Source: CAUTUX01 sp963542015 (GTDB lineage Bacteria > Bacillota > Clostridia > Christensenellales > CAG-917). From it: a stretch of 40,567 bases of DNA. Of this stretch, positions 16,011 through 24,601 are shown piece after piece. How positions within the stretch are numbered: the stretch's first letter is position 1; each line of letters opens with the position of its first letter. The stretch covers positions 1-40,567 of the forward strand of contig CAUTUX010000010.1 in the NCBI GenBank assembly GCA_963542015.1, read 5' to 3'. A program made the translations under genes and the position numbers. The notes below the pieces were generated by a model. That model ran no database searches and was not told the DNA's origin. It saw nothing but the letters and a program-made list of their open reading frames with translations.

Positions 16011-18106
16011 TCGTCTTTCTCGTCGTTCTCTTCTTTTTTAGGTTTTTTCTTAGTGGATATTTCCTTTTCAACTCCCAAAGTTTTGGTAGCATTTTTTTTA
16101 GTAGTCATTTCTTCTTGTATTCTTTGTAACGCTCTTTCTAGTCCATCTTCGCTGTTCGCATCCAACTCTCTCCGCATCTCACTCTCTTCAAGACACATCT
16201 CACTATATAACTCTTCTGCATAATTTTTTTCTTTAGGCTCTAAATAATATGCGAATTTTGGAAAATATTTTTTTATCCATATATATACATGTTCATCTTC
16301 TGCGAAATCTTCTATATATCCTTCTTCTGGAGTGTTATAAAAAGCCACACTTAAAATAGCCTTTGCAAAATCAACCTGATCTTGAGGAGAAATTTTTTTA
16401 ATCTGACGCAGCTTGTCAATGTCGGCATACTTTTCGATTGCACTATCTATATATGATACATACTTGTGCAATCTACCCGCTTCAAAAAATTGATCTGATA
16501 AAAAGAACAACTCTACAACGGCACGATAATATACAAATGCAAAACGGGTATGCCTTAGAGCTTCATTCGGCTCAAATTTTTTTGCAAATGATTCAATTAC
16601 TTGATCATATGCAACATAAAATGTTTTTTCTAATGGATATAAATAACAAGCAAATACAAGTATTTTCTTTTTTATTTCCAAAGGAGTGTGTTCTGACAAA
16701 AGCAACTGACCTATAACATTAATTTCAACTTCAGGTATATGAGGATATGTCTTCATAACGGCAAAAATGAGTCTTAATGTTTCAGATGTGTTAATCCCCA
16801 TTCTTAGTGATTCAAAAAGCACAGCATGAATTTCATATAAGGACACATGCCCCAATAAGGTATTATCGTGAGCAACATTAGTAATAAGGTTCCCGCATTC
16901 TATCATCGTATTTGTCTCTTCTGAAGATGCTGTACATTCAATGTCGTCTATTAGTGCTCTTGTAATCCCATCAACAAAAGACACTGGTATTCCATAAGTT
17001 CTGATATCAAAATCTATCTTTTTTGCTTGTTTAAACTCAGCATACATATAATGCTCTGAAAGTGTTTCTAGATATATACCTATGAAATCGTATGGGAAAA
17101 ATTTTCTAAATCCAAGAGCAATTTGATGCATCTCATAATATTTTTTTTCCTGCATATACCCCTTGGCAAATCCAAAAGCAGACAATCTATTTGTGTAACC
17201 ATCGGTAAAAAATCTTTCATGATATTTTTCTACTAAATAGAATTTATTATATAAGAGACTTGTATTGATATGAGCAGCAACAATATCTAATGAATTTCTG
17301 CTCTCAAAAAAATCTTCTATTTCTTTATCCGTACAAACTTCAAACATTGATTTTGAAAATGATGGTAACGACTGAATTAAAACATTTCCTTTTATATCTA
17401 TCGCTGAATTACAAAAATCAACAACTTCTCTATATCTTTTTAATTTGTACAATGTATCAACTATATATGTATCTCTCACTACTTTCAGTCTTGGATTAAA
17501 TGGCATAAGTGGGTATGTCATACATAGTTCAAGTGCTTCTTCATACTTTCCTTCCTTATATAGTTTCTGTATCTTGTTTAAAAGGCTCACTTGTTCTTTG
17601 GTACGACTTTCTCTTTCTTCTCGTAACTCATTAATTATGCTTTCAATTTTTTGATGTATATCTTCAACTGAATCCAATACTGGCGGTTCTTCTAATTCAT
17701 CATCTATTTTAGGTACAAGTTTTTGTCTTTCTGCCTTTGGTGCTATGAATGTAAAAAGCTTGGCATAATCTATTTCTCCCTGAGCATTTGTTGATTCTTC
17801 AATTTCATCTTTTGGGAAAAAATCAAAATCCTGTTTGTCATGTATCTGCTTTGGAAACCTCTTTACATTCTCTGGTTTCATCCTCAAATATAAATATCTC
17901 GCTATTCGTACCGTTTCATCATAGTTTGCTAATCTTCTGTGTACCATTCCTGTAAATGCAGTTCTCAAAATCTGTATATCTTGACATTCTTGCATTGATT
18001 CTATTTTTTCGAAGATTATTTTGTAGTTGGGTTTTTCTTTTTTAAATTCAGCTTTCGCCTCTTCAAATGCTGTTCTGGCTATTACTGCTGCACTATTTAC
18101 TATCAT
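16007..18106 (-). CDS. Unknown 699-residue helical repeat-type protein
   Basis: I do not recognise this protein. It has no signal peptide or membrane segment and looks cytoplasmic and almost entirely helical. A segment at about 145-185 looks coiled-coil (IHQKIESIINELREE, then RTKEQVSLLNKIQK). It runs into a TPR-like pair, YKEGKYEEALELC and TLYKLKRYREVVDFC, about 188-240. The rest reads as degenerate helical repeats, and the C-terminus is a Lys/Glu-rich disordered tail ending EENDEKDD. Its start overlaps the upstream membrane protein gene by 14 bp, so the two are coupled and may form a complex, with the repeats as scaffold. The ribosome-binding site is weak. Confidence 0.85.
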   Translation of the reverse strand: MIVNSAAVIARTAFEEAKAEFKKEKPNYKIIFEKIESMQECQDIQILRTAFTGMVHRRLANYDETVRIARYLYLRMKPENVKRFPKQIHDKQDFDFFPKDEIEESTNAQGEIDYAKLFTFIAPKAERQKLVPKIDDELEEPPVLDSVEDIHQKIESIINELREERESRTKEQVSLLNKIQKLYKEGKYEEALELCMTYPLMPFNPRLKVVRDTYIVDTLYKLKRYREVVDFCNSAIDIKGNVLIQSLPSFSKSMFEVCTDKEIEDFFESRNSLDIVAAHINTSLLYNKFYLVEKYHERFFTDGYTNRLSAFGFAKGYMQEKKYYEMHQIALGFRKFFPYDFIGIYLETLSEHYMYAEFKQAKKIDFDIRTYGIPVSFVDGITRALIDDIECTASSEETNTMIECGNLITNVAHDNTLLGHVSLYEIHAVLFESLRMGINTSETLRLIFAVMKTYPHIPEVEINVIGQLLLSEHTPLEIKKKILVFACYLYPLEKTFYVAYDQVIESFAKKFEPNEALRHTRFAFVYYRAVVELFFLSDQFFEAGRLHKYVSYIDSAIEKYADIDKLRQIKKISPQDQVDFAKAILSVAFYNTPEEGYIEDFAEDEHVYIWIKKYFPKFAYYLEPKEKNYAEELYSEMCLEESEMRRELDANSEDGLERALQRIQEEMTTKKNATKTLGVEKEISTKKKPKKEENDEKDD

Positions 18107-19205
18107 TTATTTTTTTCCTGTTCTTGTGTGGGTTTGTAAACTGTACTTTTACCTTTTTCTTTTTCTTTGGTTGGCTTGCATAATTCACTGCTCTTTGTGC
18201 TGTCTGCACTTTTCTCACAGCAAGCATATCAAGTGTGCTGCATTTGTACATAGATCTATGAACTAATGCTGTCCAAAACACACATTCAATCGCAAATCCT
18301 ATTATTCCCATTATTGCAAGAACTATGCCAAAAACAATTTTATTAATTGAGCCTAATGCCATTGGCAAAGATGTTATAAGGAATGTTAATACTACTGATA
18401 TTGGCGAATTAAATATTATTACAAATGTGTTTTTAATAGCTTGACCATACTTCAAATCATATGACACATACAATGGCAACAATACTAACGAAAACATTAT
18501 TGTCAGTGTTCCTATTAAATAAATTACAACTCCTAGCACATACCATCCAGCTGAAATAATTTGTCCCGAACCTTGTGCTCTTGCTGCGTCGATGTACATT
18601 GTAACTATCATCATTGCAGCAACCATAATACCTATTAAACTGAACGTAAGGATGAATTGCCACCAATATTTTTTTACACCAAGAAAAAATGTCTGAATTT
18701 TCTTTGAAAATGTGTCCTGAAAATAAACTCGCTTTGCAACATAATACAATCCTGGTACAGCAATAGATGCAATCATCATCGCTATTACTAACATTGCTAT
18801 CAGCGGAAGTCTTGATTTCAATGTATATTGTAACCATTCCTTCGCCATATTATGACCTTCACCGCCATATCCTATTCCTATGTCAGACATGAAATTATAT
18901 TTGCCGACAGCACTCTTATCTAACAGAGATGAGAGGTAAAAGATTGCCAAAAAAAACGGTGCTAGAAACAAAATAAAAATCAAACATGATTTAAACATGT
19001 TTCCAATCTGTCCACGAATAAGTGCACTAGCTCTTGAAAAAAATGTATTTGGTCTAAATTCAACTTTTTTTTGCGCAGAAACATAACCTTTAATAACTTG
19101 AGCTTGAACTTCTTCTGGTTCAACTCTTACATCGGCATTTGTAAAAAGATTTCCGCATATGAATTTTTTATTTTTCAATTTTTCTTCATTGGTCTGTTTT
19201 GCCAT
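18093..19205 (-). CDS. Multi-pass membrane protein of unknown function
   Basis: The protein (370 residues from ATG 19205, which has GAGGG 6 nt upstream; the TTG at 19220 lies before that site) has a hydrophilic N-terminus of about 70 residues, then six hydrophobic segments arranged in a way that recalls DUF624/YesL or glycerophosphodiester-type membrane domains, without a decisive match. The C-terminus is strongly basic (KKKKKVKV, then NPHKNRKK) and should be cytoplasmic. It is coupled to the 699-residue gene by a 14-bp overlap. A role as membrane anchor or transporter-like partner is inference only. Confidence 0.82.
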   Translation of the reverse strand: MAKQTNEEKLKNKKFICGNLFTNADVRVEPEEVQAQVIKGYVSAQKKVEFRPNTFFSRASALIRGQIGNMFKSCLIFILFLAPFFLAIFYLSSLLDKSAVGKYNFMSDIGIGYGGEGHNMAKEWLQYTLKSRLPLIAMLVIAMMIASIAVPGLYYVAKRVYFQDTFSKKIQTFFLGVKKYWWQFILTFSLIGIMVAAMMIVTMYIDAARAQGSGQIISAGWYVLGVVIYLIGTLTIMFSLVLLPLYVSYDLKYGQAIKNTFVIIFNSPISVVLTFLITSLPMALGSINKIVFGIVLAIMGIIGFAIECVFWTALVHRSMYKCSTLDMLAVRKVQTAQRAVNYASQPKKKKKVKVQFTNPHKNRKKINDSK

Positions 19206-19232
19206 ACTGTGCCCTCGCAAATAGATGTTTAT

Positions 19233-19261
19233 ATAATATATTAAGTACTATTTATAATCAA
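19233..19261 (-). promoter_or_regulatory. Putative promoter of the membrane protein/699-residue operon
   Basis: On the minus strand TTGATT (19261-19256) and TATTAT (19238-19233) are spaced by 17 bp, about 28 bp upstream of the start codon at 19205. Confidence 0.6.
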
Positions 19262-19390
19262 ATAATGTTTGTTTTAAGTTTTTTAAATTTTTAATTTTAT
19301 TTTGATTAATTTTAGCTATTCTAATCCGATTATTTTTATTTACCACATCTATTCTCTTGATTTATATCACAATTTTGATACCCTTAGCAT

Positions 19391-19963
19391 ATGCAACTAC
19401 CAGACATTAATACTTTTAAAGACGGACAACATAGAAAGTTGCTTCTTCACACATGTTGTGCTCCATGTGCTGCAGGAGTACTTGACGATCTTGTAGACCA
19501 TTATGACCTTACTCTATTTTATTACAACCCAAATATTCTTCCAGAAAAGGAATATAATCTGCGATTAGAAAACTTACACAAGCTGGTCAAAGCTTATAAG
19601 GGAATCAATATAATAATCCCTGAATATAAATCAGGTGACTTTTGGTCGTTCGCAAAAGATAAAATGGATATTCCTGAAGGCGGATCAAGATGCACATCAT
19701 GTTTTTCTCTTCGTTTGACTGAAACCGCAAAATATCTAATTGAAAGCAACAAGTATTTTGCTTTTGCAACTACACTAACATTAAGTCCACACAAAAATGC
19801 CCTGTTAATTAATTCAATTGGACATACAATTGCTGACAAGTTTAAAACTCATTATTTGGCATCCGATTTTAAAAAAAATGATGGTGTTTTGAAATCTATA
19901 AGGAAATGTAAGGAACTGGATATTTATAGACAAAAATATTGTGGATGCACACCACTGGACTAA
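19391..19963 (+). CDS. queH: Epoxyqueuosine reductase QueH
   Basis: QueH (formerly DUF208) reduces epoxyqueuosine to queuosine in tRNA, the last step of queuosine synthesis, and replaces the unrelated QueG in many anaerobes. The 190-residue protein shows all expected cysteines: HTCCAPC (Cys22, 23, 26), RCTSC (Cys100, 103) and the C-terminal YCGC (184, 186), which hold an iron-sulfur cluster and a redox pair. TLTLSPHKN is another family block. There is no clear ribosome-binding site; a TGATAC -10-like box lies close to the ATG, so this may be another short-leader gene. It is unlinked to other queuosine genes here. Confidence 0.93.
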   Translation: MQLPDINTFKDGQHRKLLLHTCCAPCAAGVLDDLVDHYDLTLFYYNPNILPEKEYNLRLENLHKLVKAYKGINIIIPEYKSGDFWSFAKDKMDIPEGGSRCTSCFSLRLTETAKYLIESNKYFAFATTLTLSPHKNALLINSIGHTIADKFKTHYLASDFKKNDGVLKSIRKCKELDIYRQKYCGCTPLD

Positions 19964-19995
19964 AAAGTTATTTCTGCTTAATTAAATTTTTAATA

Positions 19996-20024
19996 TTGTT
20001 TTTTGATTCACCATACTGTATTAT
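19996..20024 (+). promoter_or_regulatory. spoVG: Putative spoVG promoter
   Basis: TTGTTT (19996-20001) and TATTAT (20019-20024) are separated by 17 bp, about 30 bp upstream of the spoVG start codon. Confidence 0.5.
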
Positions 20025-20054
20025 TAAAACATAACACAAGCCAAGGAGTACTAT

Positions 20055-20351
20055 ATGTTAGATGTTAAAGTTAGCAGAGTTTATCTTGTAGAGAAACCAG
20101 ATATTAAGCTTAAAGCTGTTGCTACAATTGTTCTCGATGATTGTATCGCAATTCACGATATTAAAATTATCGATGGTGAAGGTGGTTTATTTATTGCTAT
20201 GCCTTCTCGTAAATTACCAAACGGTCAATTTAAAGATGTTGCTCATCCTTTAAATTCTGAGACACGTGAAGTTTTAATTAAAAAAGTAATTACCGCATAT
20301 GAAGAGGAGGTTAAAAATCCACACACATCTTCAGCGGATAAAGAAGACTAA
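20055..20351 (+). CDS. spoVG: SpoVG regulator
   Basis: SpoVG is a small nucleic-acid-binding regulator conserved in Bacillota, linked to septation, sporulation and envelope gene control. The 98-residue protein shows the family landmarks AVATIVLDDCIAIHDIKII and FIAMPSRKLPNGQFKDVAHPLN, the latter covering the conserved surface helix and loop. CAAGGAG lies 7 nt upstream of ATG 20055. It stands as a single gene and faces the FGGY kinase with only 9 bp between stops. Its presence does not prove sporulation, because many non-sporulating Bacillota keep it. Confidence 0.96.
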   Translation: MLDVKVSRVYLVEKPDIKLKAVATIVLDDCIAIHDIKIIDGEGGLFIAMPSRKLPNGQFKDVAHPLNSETREVLIKKVITAYEEEVKNPHTSSADKED

Positions 20352-20360
20352 TTTAATAAC

Positions 20361-21932
20361 TTATATATTTTCTTTCTGAACATTCTTACCTATTATCTTT
20401 TTGATATTTAGGTAAAGGTGTTTGTTGTTGGGGTATATCTTTTTATAAACTTTATTATATAGTTTCTTATATATTTCAGTATTTTCGACATTTGGCTGAT
20501 ATTCTTTTGTTATATGTGCCATACTTTTTGACGCTTCAACAAAACTTTTAAAAACTCCCAAATGAGTAAAGACAGCCATGGCTGCTCCAAGCGACCCTGT
20601 CTCATATGTTTGCATTTTTCTAACTGGCAGCCCAAACATATCTGCCGTAATCTGACATATTTCATCTGAATGAGAACCGCCTCCAGATACGGTTAAATAC
20701 TCTACTCTATTATTAGCTTTCTTTTCAATGGCTTTTAACCCATCGTATAATCCAAAGTTGATGCCTTCGATTATTGCTCTATATAAATGAGCTCTGGTAT
20801 GATAATCAGAAAATCCGATTATGGCACCTCTCGCATTTGGCAACGCTATTCCTGGCGACCAGTATGGCTGTAGAATTAATCCGTCACAACCAGGATGAAT
20901 TTCAGATAAATGTTTGTCCAACAAGTACTCTGGGGTACAACCAAGCTTCTTTGCCTCAACTACTTCTTTATGTGCAAACTCATTCTTAAACCAAGTTAGC
21001 AACCAGTATCCTCTATATATTTGAATCTCCGTATTATATTTATTTTTTATTATTGCTGGATATGATGGCACATACTTTTGAGGCTCAACATATTTATCAA
21101 GGGTCATTTGGATTGTTGCTGTTGTTCCAAATGAAATTGATGCACCTTTTGAGTCTACACACCCCGTTCCTATTGTCTCACATCCTTTATCTGAACCTGT
21201 TGATATTAATGGTATCCCTTCTTTGATACCTGTATCCTTTGATGCCCCTTTGGTAATGTATCCTATAACTTCACCTGGTTCTATTAAATCTGGCATGTGC
21301 CTTTTTTTTACATCGTACAGCCCTGCTGTTATTAAAGAATCATCCGCCCACTTTTTATTCTTATAATCAAAAGGCAAATGTCCTATTGTATTTGCAACAC
21401 AGTCTTTTAATACACCTGTAAGTCTATAGTTCATATAACATGAAAACAAAATATACTTATCCATTTTGTTCCATATTTCAGGTTCATTTCTTTTAATCCA
21501 ATTGCACGGAGATTTCGTCCTCTGGCGTACAGCCGTGTCGTACATCTTAGCCATTTTAAATGCTGCTTTTGCCATTGGCTTTATATCAAATTCTGCTTCC
21601 CTACACTCTCTCTGATCCAGCCATAAAATACATGGTCTTAAAACATTTCTATCCTTATCCATGAGGATTACTGAGTCTCTCATGGTCGTGATTGACATAG
21701 CCTCTACTTTATTCCATATTTCTTCGCCAACCTGCTGTTTAAGTGCCTTAGTTGCTAAAGTTAAATTTCTCCAATATGTTTCAACTTCTTGTTCTGCCCA
21801 CCCTGGCTGAATGGAAAAATATGGTTCGAATTTGTATTGCTCTTTGCCACATTCAGTACCGAACTGATCGTATATAATTGCCCTTACGCTCTGTGTCCCA
21901 TAGTCTATGGTTAAAACATATCTCTTATTCAT
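20361..21932 (-). CDS. FGGY-family carbohydrate kinase
   Basis: This 523-residue cytoplasmic enzyme is an ATP-dependent sugar or polyol kinase of the FGGY family. The phosphate-1 motif is IDYGTQSVRA (9-18), FGTTATIQM marks the central region, and LTVSGGGSHSDEICQITADMFG carries the C-terminal FGGY signature and the adenosine motif. The substrate specificity (xylulose, glycerol, erythritol or another) cannot be read. The start overlaps the symporter gene by 8 bp, with GAGG about 9 nt upstream. Together with the sodium:solute symporter and the HAD phosphatase it forms a three-gene uptake and phosphorylation operon that lacks an isomerase, dehydrogenase or aldolase. Confidence 0.93.
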   Translation of the reverse strand: MNKRYVLTIDYGTQSVRAIIYDQFGTECGKEQYKFEPYFSIQPGWAEQEVETYWRNLTLATKALKQQVGEEIWNKVEAMSITTMRDSVILMDKDRNVLRPCILWLDQRECREAEFDIKPMAKAAFKMAKMYDTAVRQRTKSPCNWIKRNEPEIWNKMDKYILFSCYMNYRLTGVLKDCVANTIGHLPFDYKNKKWADDSLITAGLYDVKKRHMPDLIEPGEVIGYITKGASKDTGIKEGIPLISTGSDKGCETIGTGCVDSKGASISFGTTATIQMTLDKYVEPQKYVPSYPAIIKNKYNTEIQIYRGYWLLTWFKNEFAHKEVVEAKKLGCTPEYLLDKHLSEIHPGCDGLILQPYWSPGIALPNARGAIIGFSDYHTRAHLYRAIIEGINFGLYDGLKAIEKKANNRVEYLTVSGGGSHSDEICQITADMFGLPVRKMQTYETGSLGAAMAVFTHLGVFKSFVEASKSMAHITKEYQPNVENTEIYKKLYNKVYKKIYPNNKHLYLNIKKIIGKNVQKENI

Positions 21933-23604
21933 TTATATTGTCCTCAACAATTTTTTCTTCATCATTGATTTCATTTTCTTTGTTTGTATTGTCTTCATCT
22001 TGTTCATCACTCATATCTGATTCAACTAGCATTATATCCCCACTTCTAACAAACAATTTATCTACATCTGGGGTGTTGTCAATATTTTTAAATATTGCAC
22101 TAAACATTGGAGTAACTACCATGCTGGCAATCATTGTAATGACTCCTATTATCGGGCTCTGCGAAACCCCGTTCTTAACAAGCTTCGAAAATGTTCTTGC
22201 CCCTACTGGAGTTTTAACTGCTCCAAATACGAATGTTAAAATTAGTGTTAATAACAACCCTGTTACAAAAGAAGCATATGCTCCAGCCTTATTTGTTTTT
22301 TTCCAGAATAGTCCATATACATAAGGACCTATAAAGCATCCAGCTATTGCTCCCCAACCTAATGCCATTAAAGTAACGATTGCTTGAACTTGAAATCCTG
22401 CTAAGATTGCTGATACTCCTACAAATACAAGACAAAATACTCTTAAAACGATATTGGTCTGTTTTTCTTTTAGTTTCTTTTTGCCATAACCATTTATGAT
22501 ATCGATCGTTATGGTTGATGAGGATGAAAGAGATAATGCAGCCAATGTTGACATTGATGCGGAAAACAACAGAACCATAATTAATCCGAACAAGGCAGAT
22601 GGTAAATTACCAAGTAACATTGTTGGAACAAGTTTATCTATCCCTATATTCTGCACTTGTGAATCGCTAAATGCGACAGACACAAGTGCTCCCATCAAAT
22701 AAGCTCCAACTCCAATTATTGCTGCAAATACCGTTGATATAATTGTCCCCTTCTTAATCTCGCTCTCATCTTTAATTGCATAAAATTTATGTATTGACTG
22801 AGGCAGTCCCCAAATACCAAAAGATGTAAGCAATGTTAAGATGGAAATATTAAATAAAGGGCTTTCAAAAAACCTTCCTTTGCCATGAGGTATGAACCCC
22901 TTACTCCCTGAAAAATTAAAATTAGCAAGATGTTCTGGTATTTTACTTTCTCCATTCCTACCAAATAACACCCCAATAACCGTTATCAATCCGAAAATCA
23001 TAATGATACCCTGAATGAAATCTGTTAGGGTTGTTGCAAAATAACCACCAATAAATAAGTATATCGATGTTAGTATCGCAAGAATTAGAATGCAGTAATA
23101 TGCTTTAAGTCCAAGTGTCTTTTCAAACATATATCCCATACCCTGATATACTGAAGCTGAGTATGGAACCAAGAACACAAATATTATCAATGCCGAAAAC
23201 AGTTTTATATATTTTGAATCATATCTCTTTTCAAAAAATTCAGGCATTGTTTTCGCATTTAGTTTGCTTGTCATGAACTTCGTTCTTTTTGCCAAAACTA
23301 GCCATGCGAGCAGTGTGCCGAATATTGCATTTCCTATTCCAATCCATATGCTAGAAAATCCATATGTCCATCCTGTTTTCCCTGCGAACCCAATAAATAC
23401 AACTGCTGAAAAATAAGTGGTTCCGTATGAGAAAGCACTTAACCATCCGCCCACATTTTTGTTGGCAAACATAAATTCGTTTACGCTTTTACTTTTCTTT
23501 CTTGTATATATAGCTATTGCAAGTATTGCTACGGTGTATATGGCAAAAATGAGCCACTGTGGCCATACTCCATTTGCTTTTTTTGCTGCCAATAATAAGT
23601 CCAC
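21925..23604 (-). CDS. Sodium:solute symporter (SSS family)
   Basis: This 559-residue inner-membrane protein, about 13 hydrophobic segments, belongs to the SSS/SLC5 family that uses Na+ to import sugars, polyols, amino acids or organic acids. Typical regions are FMFANKNVGGWLSAFSYG near the N-terminus, FIGGYFATTLTDFIQG in the middle and ASMSTLAALSLSSSST later. The C-terminal 40 residues are highly acidic and hydrophilic (for example SDEQDEDNTNKENEINDEE). The start is GTG at 23604, 2 bp after the HAD stop codon. The adjacent FGGY kinase suggests a sugar or polyol substrate. Confidence 0.92.
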   Translation of the reverse strand: MDLLLAAKKANGVWPQWLIFAIYTVAILAIAIYTRKKSKSVNEFMFANKNVGGWLSAFSYGTTYFSAVVFIGFAGKTGWTYGFSSIWIGIGNAIFGTLLAWLVLAKRTKFMTSKLNAKTMPEFFEKRYDSKYIKLFSALIIFVFLVPYSASVYQGMGYMFEKTLGLKAYYCILILAILTSIYLFIGGYFATTLTDFIQGIIMIFGLITVIGVLFGRNGESKIPEHLANFNFSGSKGFIPHGKGRFFESPLFNISILTLLTSFGIWGLPQSIHKFYAIKDESEIKKGTIISTVFAAIIGVGAYLMGALVSVAFSDSQVQNIGIDKLVPTMLLGNLPSALFGLIMVLLFSASMSTLAALSLSSSSTITIDIINGYGKKKLKEKQTNIVLRVFCLVFVGVSAILAGFQVQAIVTLMALGWGAIAGCFIGPYVYGLFWKKTNKAGAYASFVTGLLLTLILTFVFGAVKTPVGARTFSKLVKNGVSQSPIIGVITMIASMVVTPMFSAIFKNIDNTPDVDKLFVRSGDIMLVESDMSDEQDEDNTNKENEINDEEKIVEDNINE

Positions 23605-23606
23605 TT

Positions 23607-24392
23607 TTACCCCACAATGTCCTTTACACTATTCAAAACAATACTTGGCTTGATCTGTGATTTGCTTAACATTTCTTTATCTGTTTCTCCAGATAATACG
23701 AGTATTGATTTAAAACCACAATTATTACCAAAAGCGATATCTGTATTTAGTCTATCTCCCACCATGGCTATATTCTCTTTATCTACATTAAAACGCTTTT
23801 GAATTCTATCCCCAGCAGACTCAAATGGTTTGCCTATAACTACATCAGGTTCTCTACAAATTGTATCTTTTATAAGGTCAATGATTGCTCCTACATCTGG
23901 CATTGGGCACTCTTCAGCTGGACACGATTCATCTGGATGGGTTGCTACATATAAGGTTTTTTCATGCTTGTATAACTTTTTACAAAAATTATATACTCTC
24001 CCATATTCAAGTGATGTATCAAAAGCTACAACGCAAATATCTGGATTTTCTTCATCAAGGGTTATACCGTATTCAATAAATTCTGCTTGTAACGCAGGGT
24101 TTCCCAAAAGAAAAACTTTGCTTTGTTTATAGTTGTCAAGTAACCATTCACATGTAGCCTGCCCACTTGTATATATTTCATTTTCTGAAATATTCAATCC
24201 CATATCAGCAAATTTTTTAATATATTCAGCATGATTCCTTGAGCTGTTATTTGTGAAAAAACAAACCTTCTTGCCCATTGCACGCAACTTTTTAATTGTG
24301 TCAAAAGCCCCATCAATTTCTTTGTTACCAATATAAATTGTCCCATCTAGGTCAAATATGTATAGATTTATATTTCCCAATTCTTTAATCAT
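23607..24392 (-). CDS. HAD-IIA family phosphatase (NagD-like)
   Basis: This 261-residue phosphohydrolase of the haloacid dehalogenase superfamily (type IIA cap) removes phosphate from sugar, polyol or nucleotide phosphates. The nucleophile motif is FDLDGTIY (13-20, first Asp the nucleophile), motif II is CFFTNNSSR, and motifs III/IV are VIGKPF and AMVGDRLNTDIAFG. It starts the operon with the symporter and FGGY kinase. A phosphatase beside a kinase suggests control of a toxic phosphorylated intermediate or recycling of a side product. No strong ribosome-binding site precedes ATG 24392. Confidence 0.92.
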   Translation of the reverse strand: MIKELGNINLYIFDLDGTIYIGNKEIDGAFDTIKKLRAMGKKVCFFTNNSSRNHAEYIKKFADMGLNISENEIYTSGQATCEWLLDNYKQSKVFLLGNPALQAEFIEYGITLDEENPDICVVAFDTSLEYGRVYNFCKKLYKHEKTLYVATHPDESCPAEECPMPDVGAIIDLIKDTICREPDVVIGKPFESAGDRIQKRFNVDKENIAMVGDRLNTDIAFGNNCGFKSILVLSGETDKEMLSKSQIKPSIVLNSVKDIVG

Positions 24393-24420
24393 TTAATCGT
24401 CCGTTTTTATTTATGTAAGT

Positions 24421-24449
24421 ATATTAATATATAAAGGTACTGTTGTAAA
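24421..24449 (-). promoter_or_regulatory. Putative promoter of the HAD-symporter-kinase operon
   Basis: On the minus strand TTTACA (24449-24444) and TAATAT (24426-24421) are separated by 17 bp, ending 28 bp upstream of the HAD start codon. No catabolite-response or repressor site was recognised. Confidence 0.6.
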
Positions 24450-24601
24450 AAGTAAAAGCCAAAAGCCTACTTGATGAATGTCGATTTTTTAAATGCCTTG
24501 AAATCAAATAGGTTCAGATGACCATTATACTGAATTCCCCCTCTGAGGATATTTTACCTTATCTTCATATTTTTGATGCAGCCTATTACACCACTGAATC
24601 G

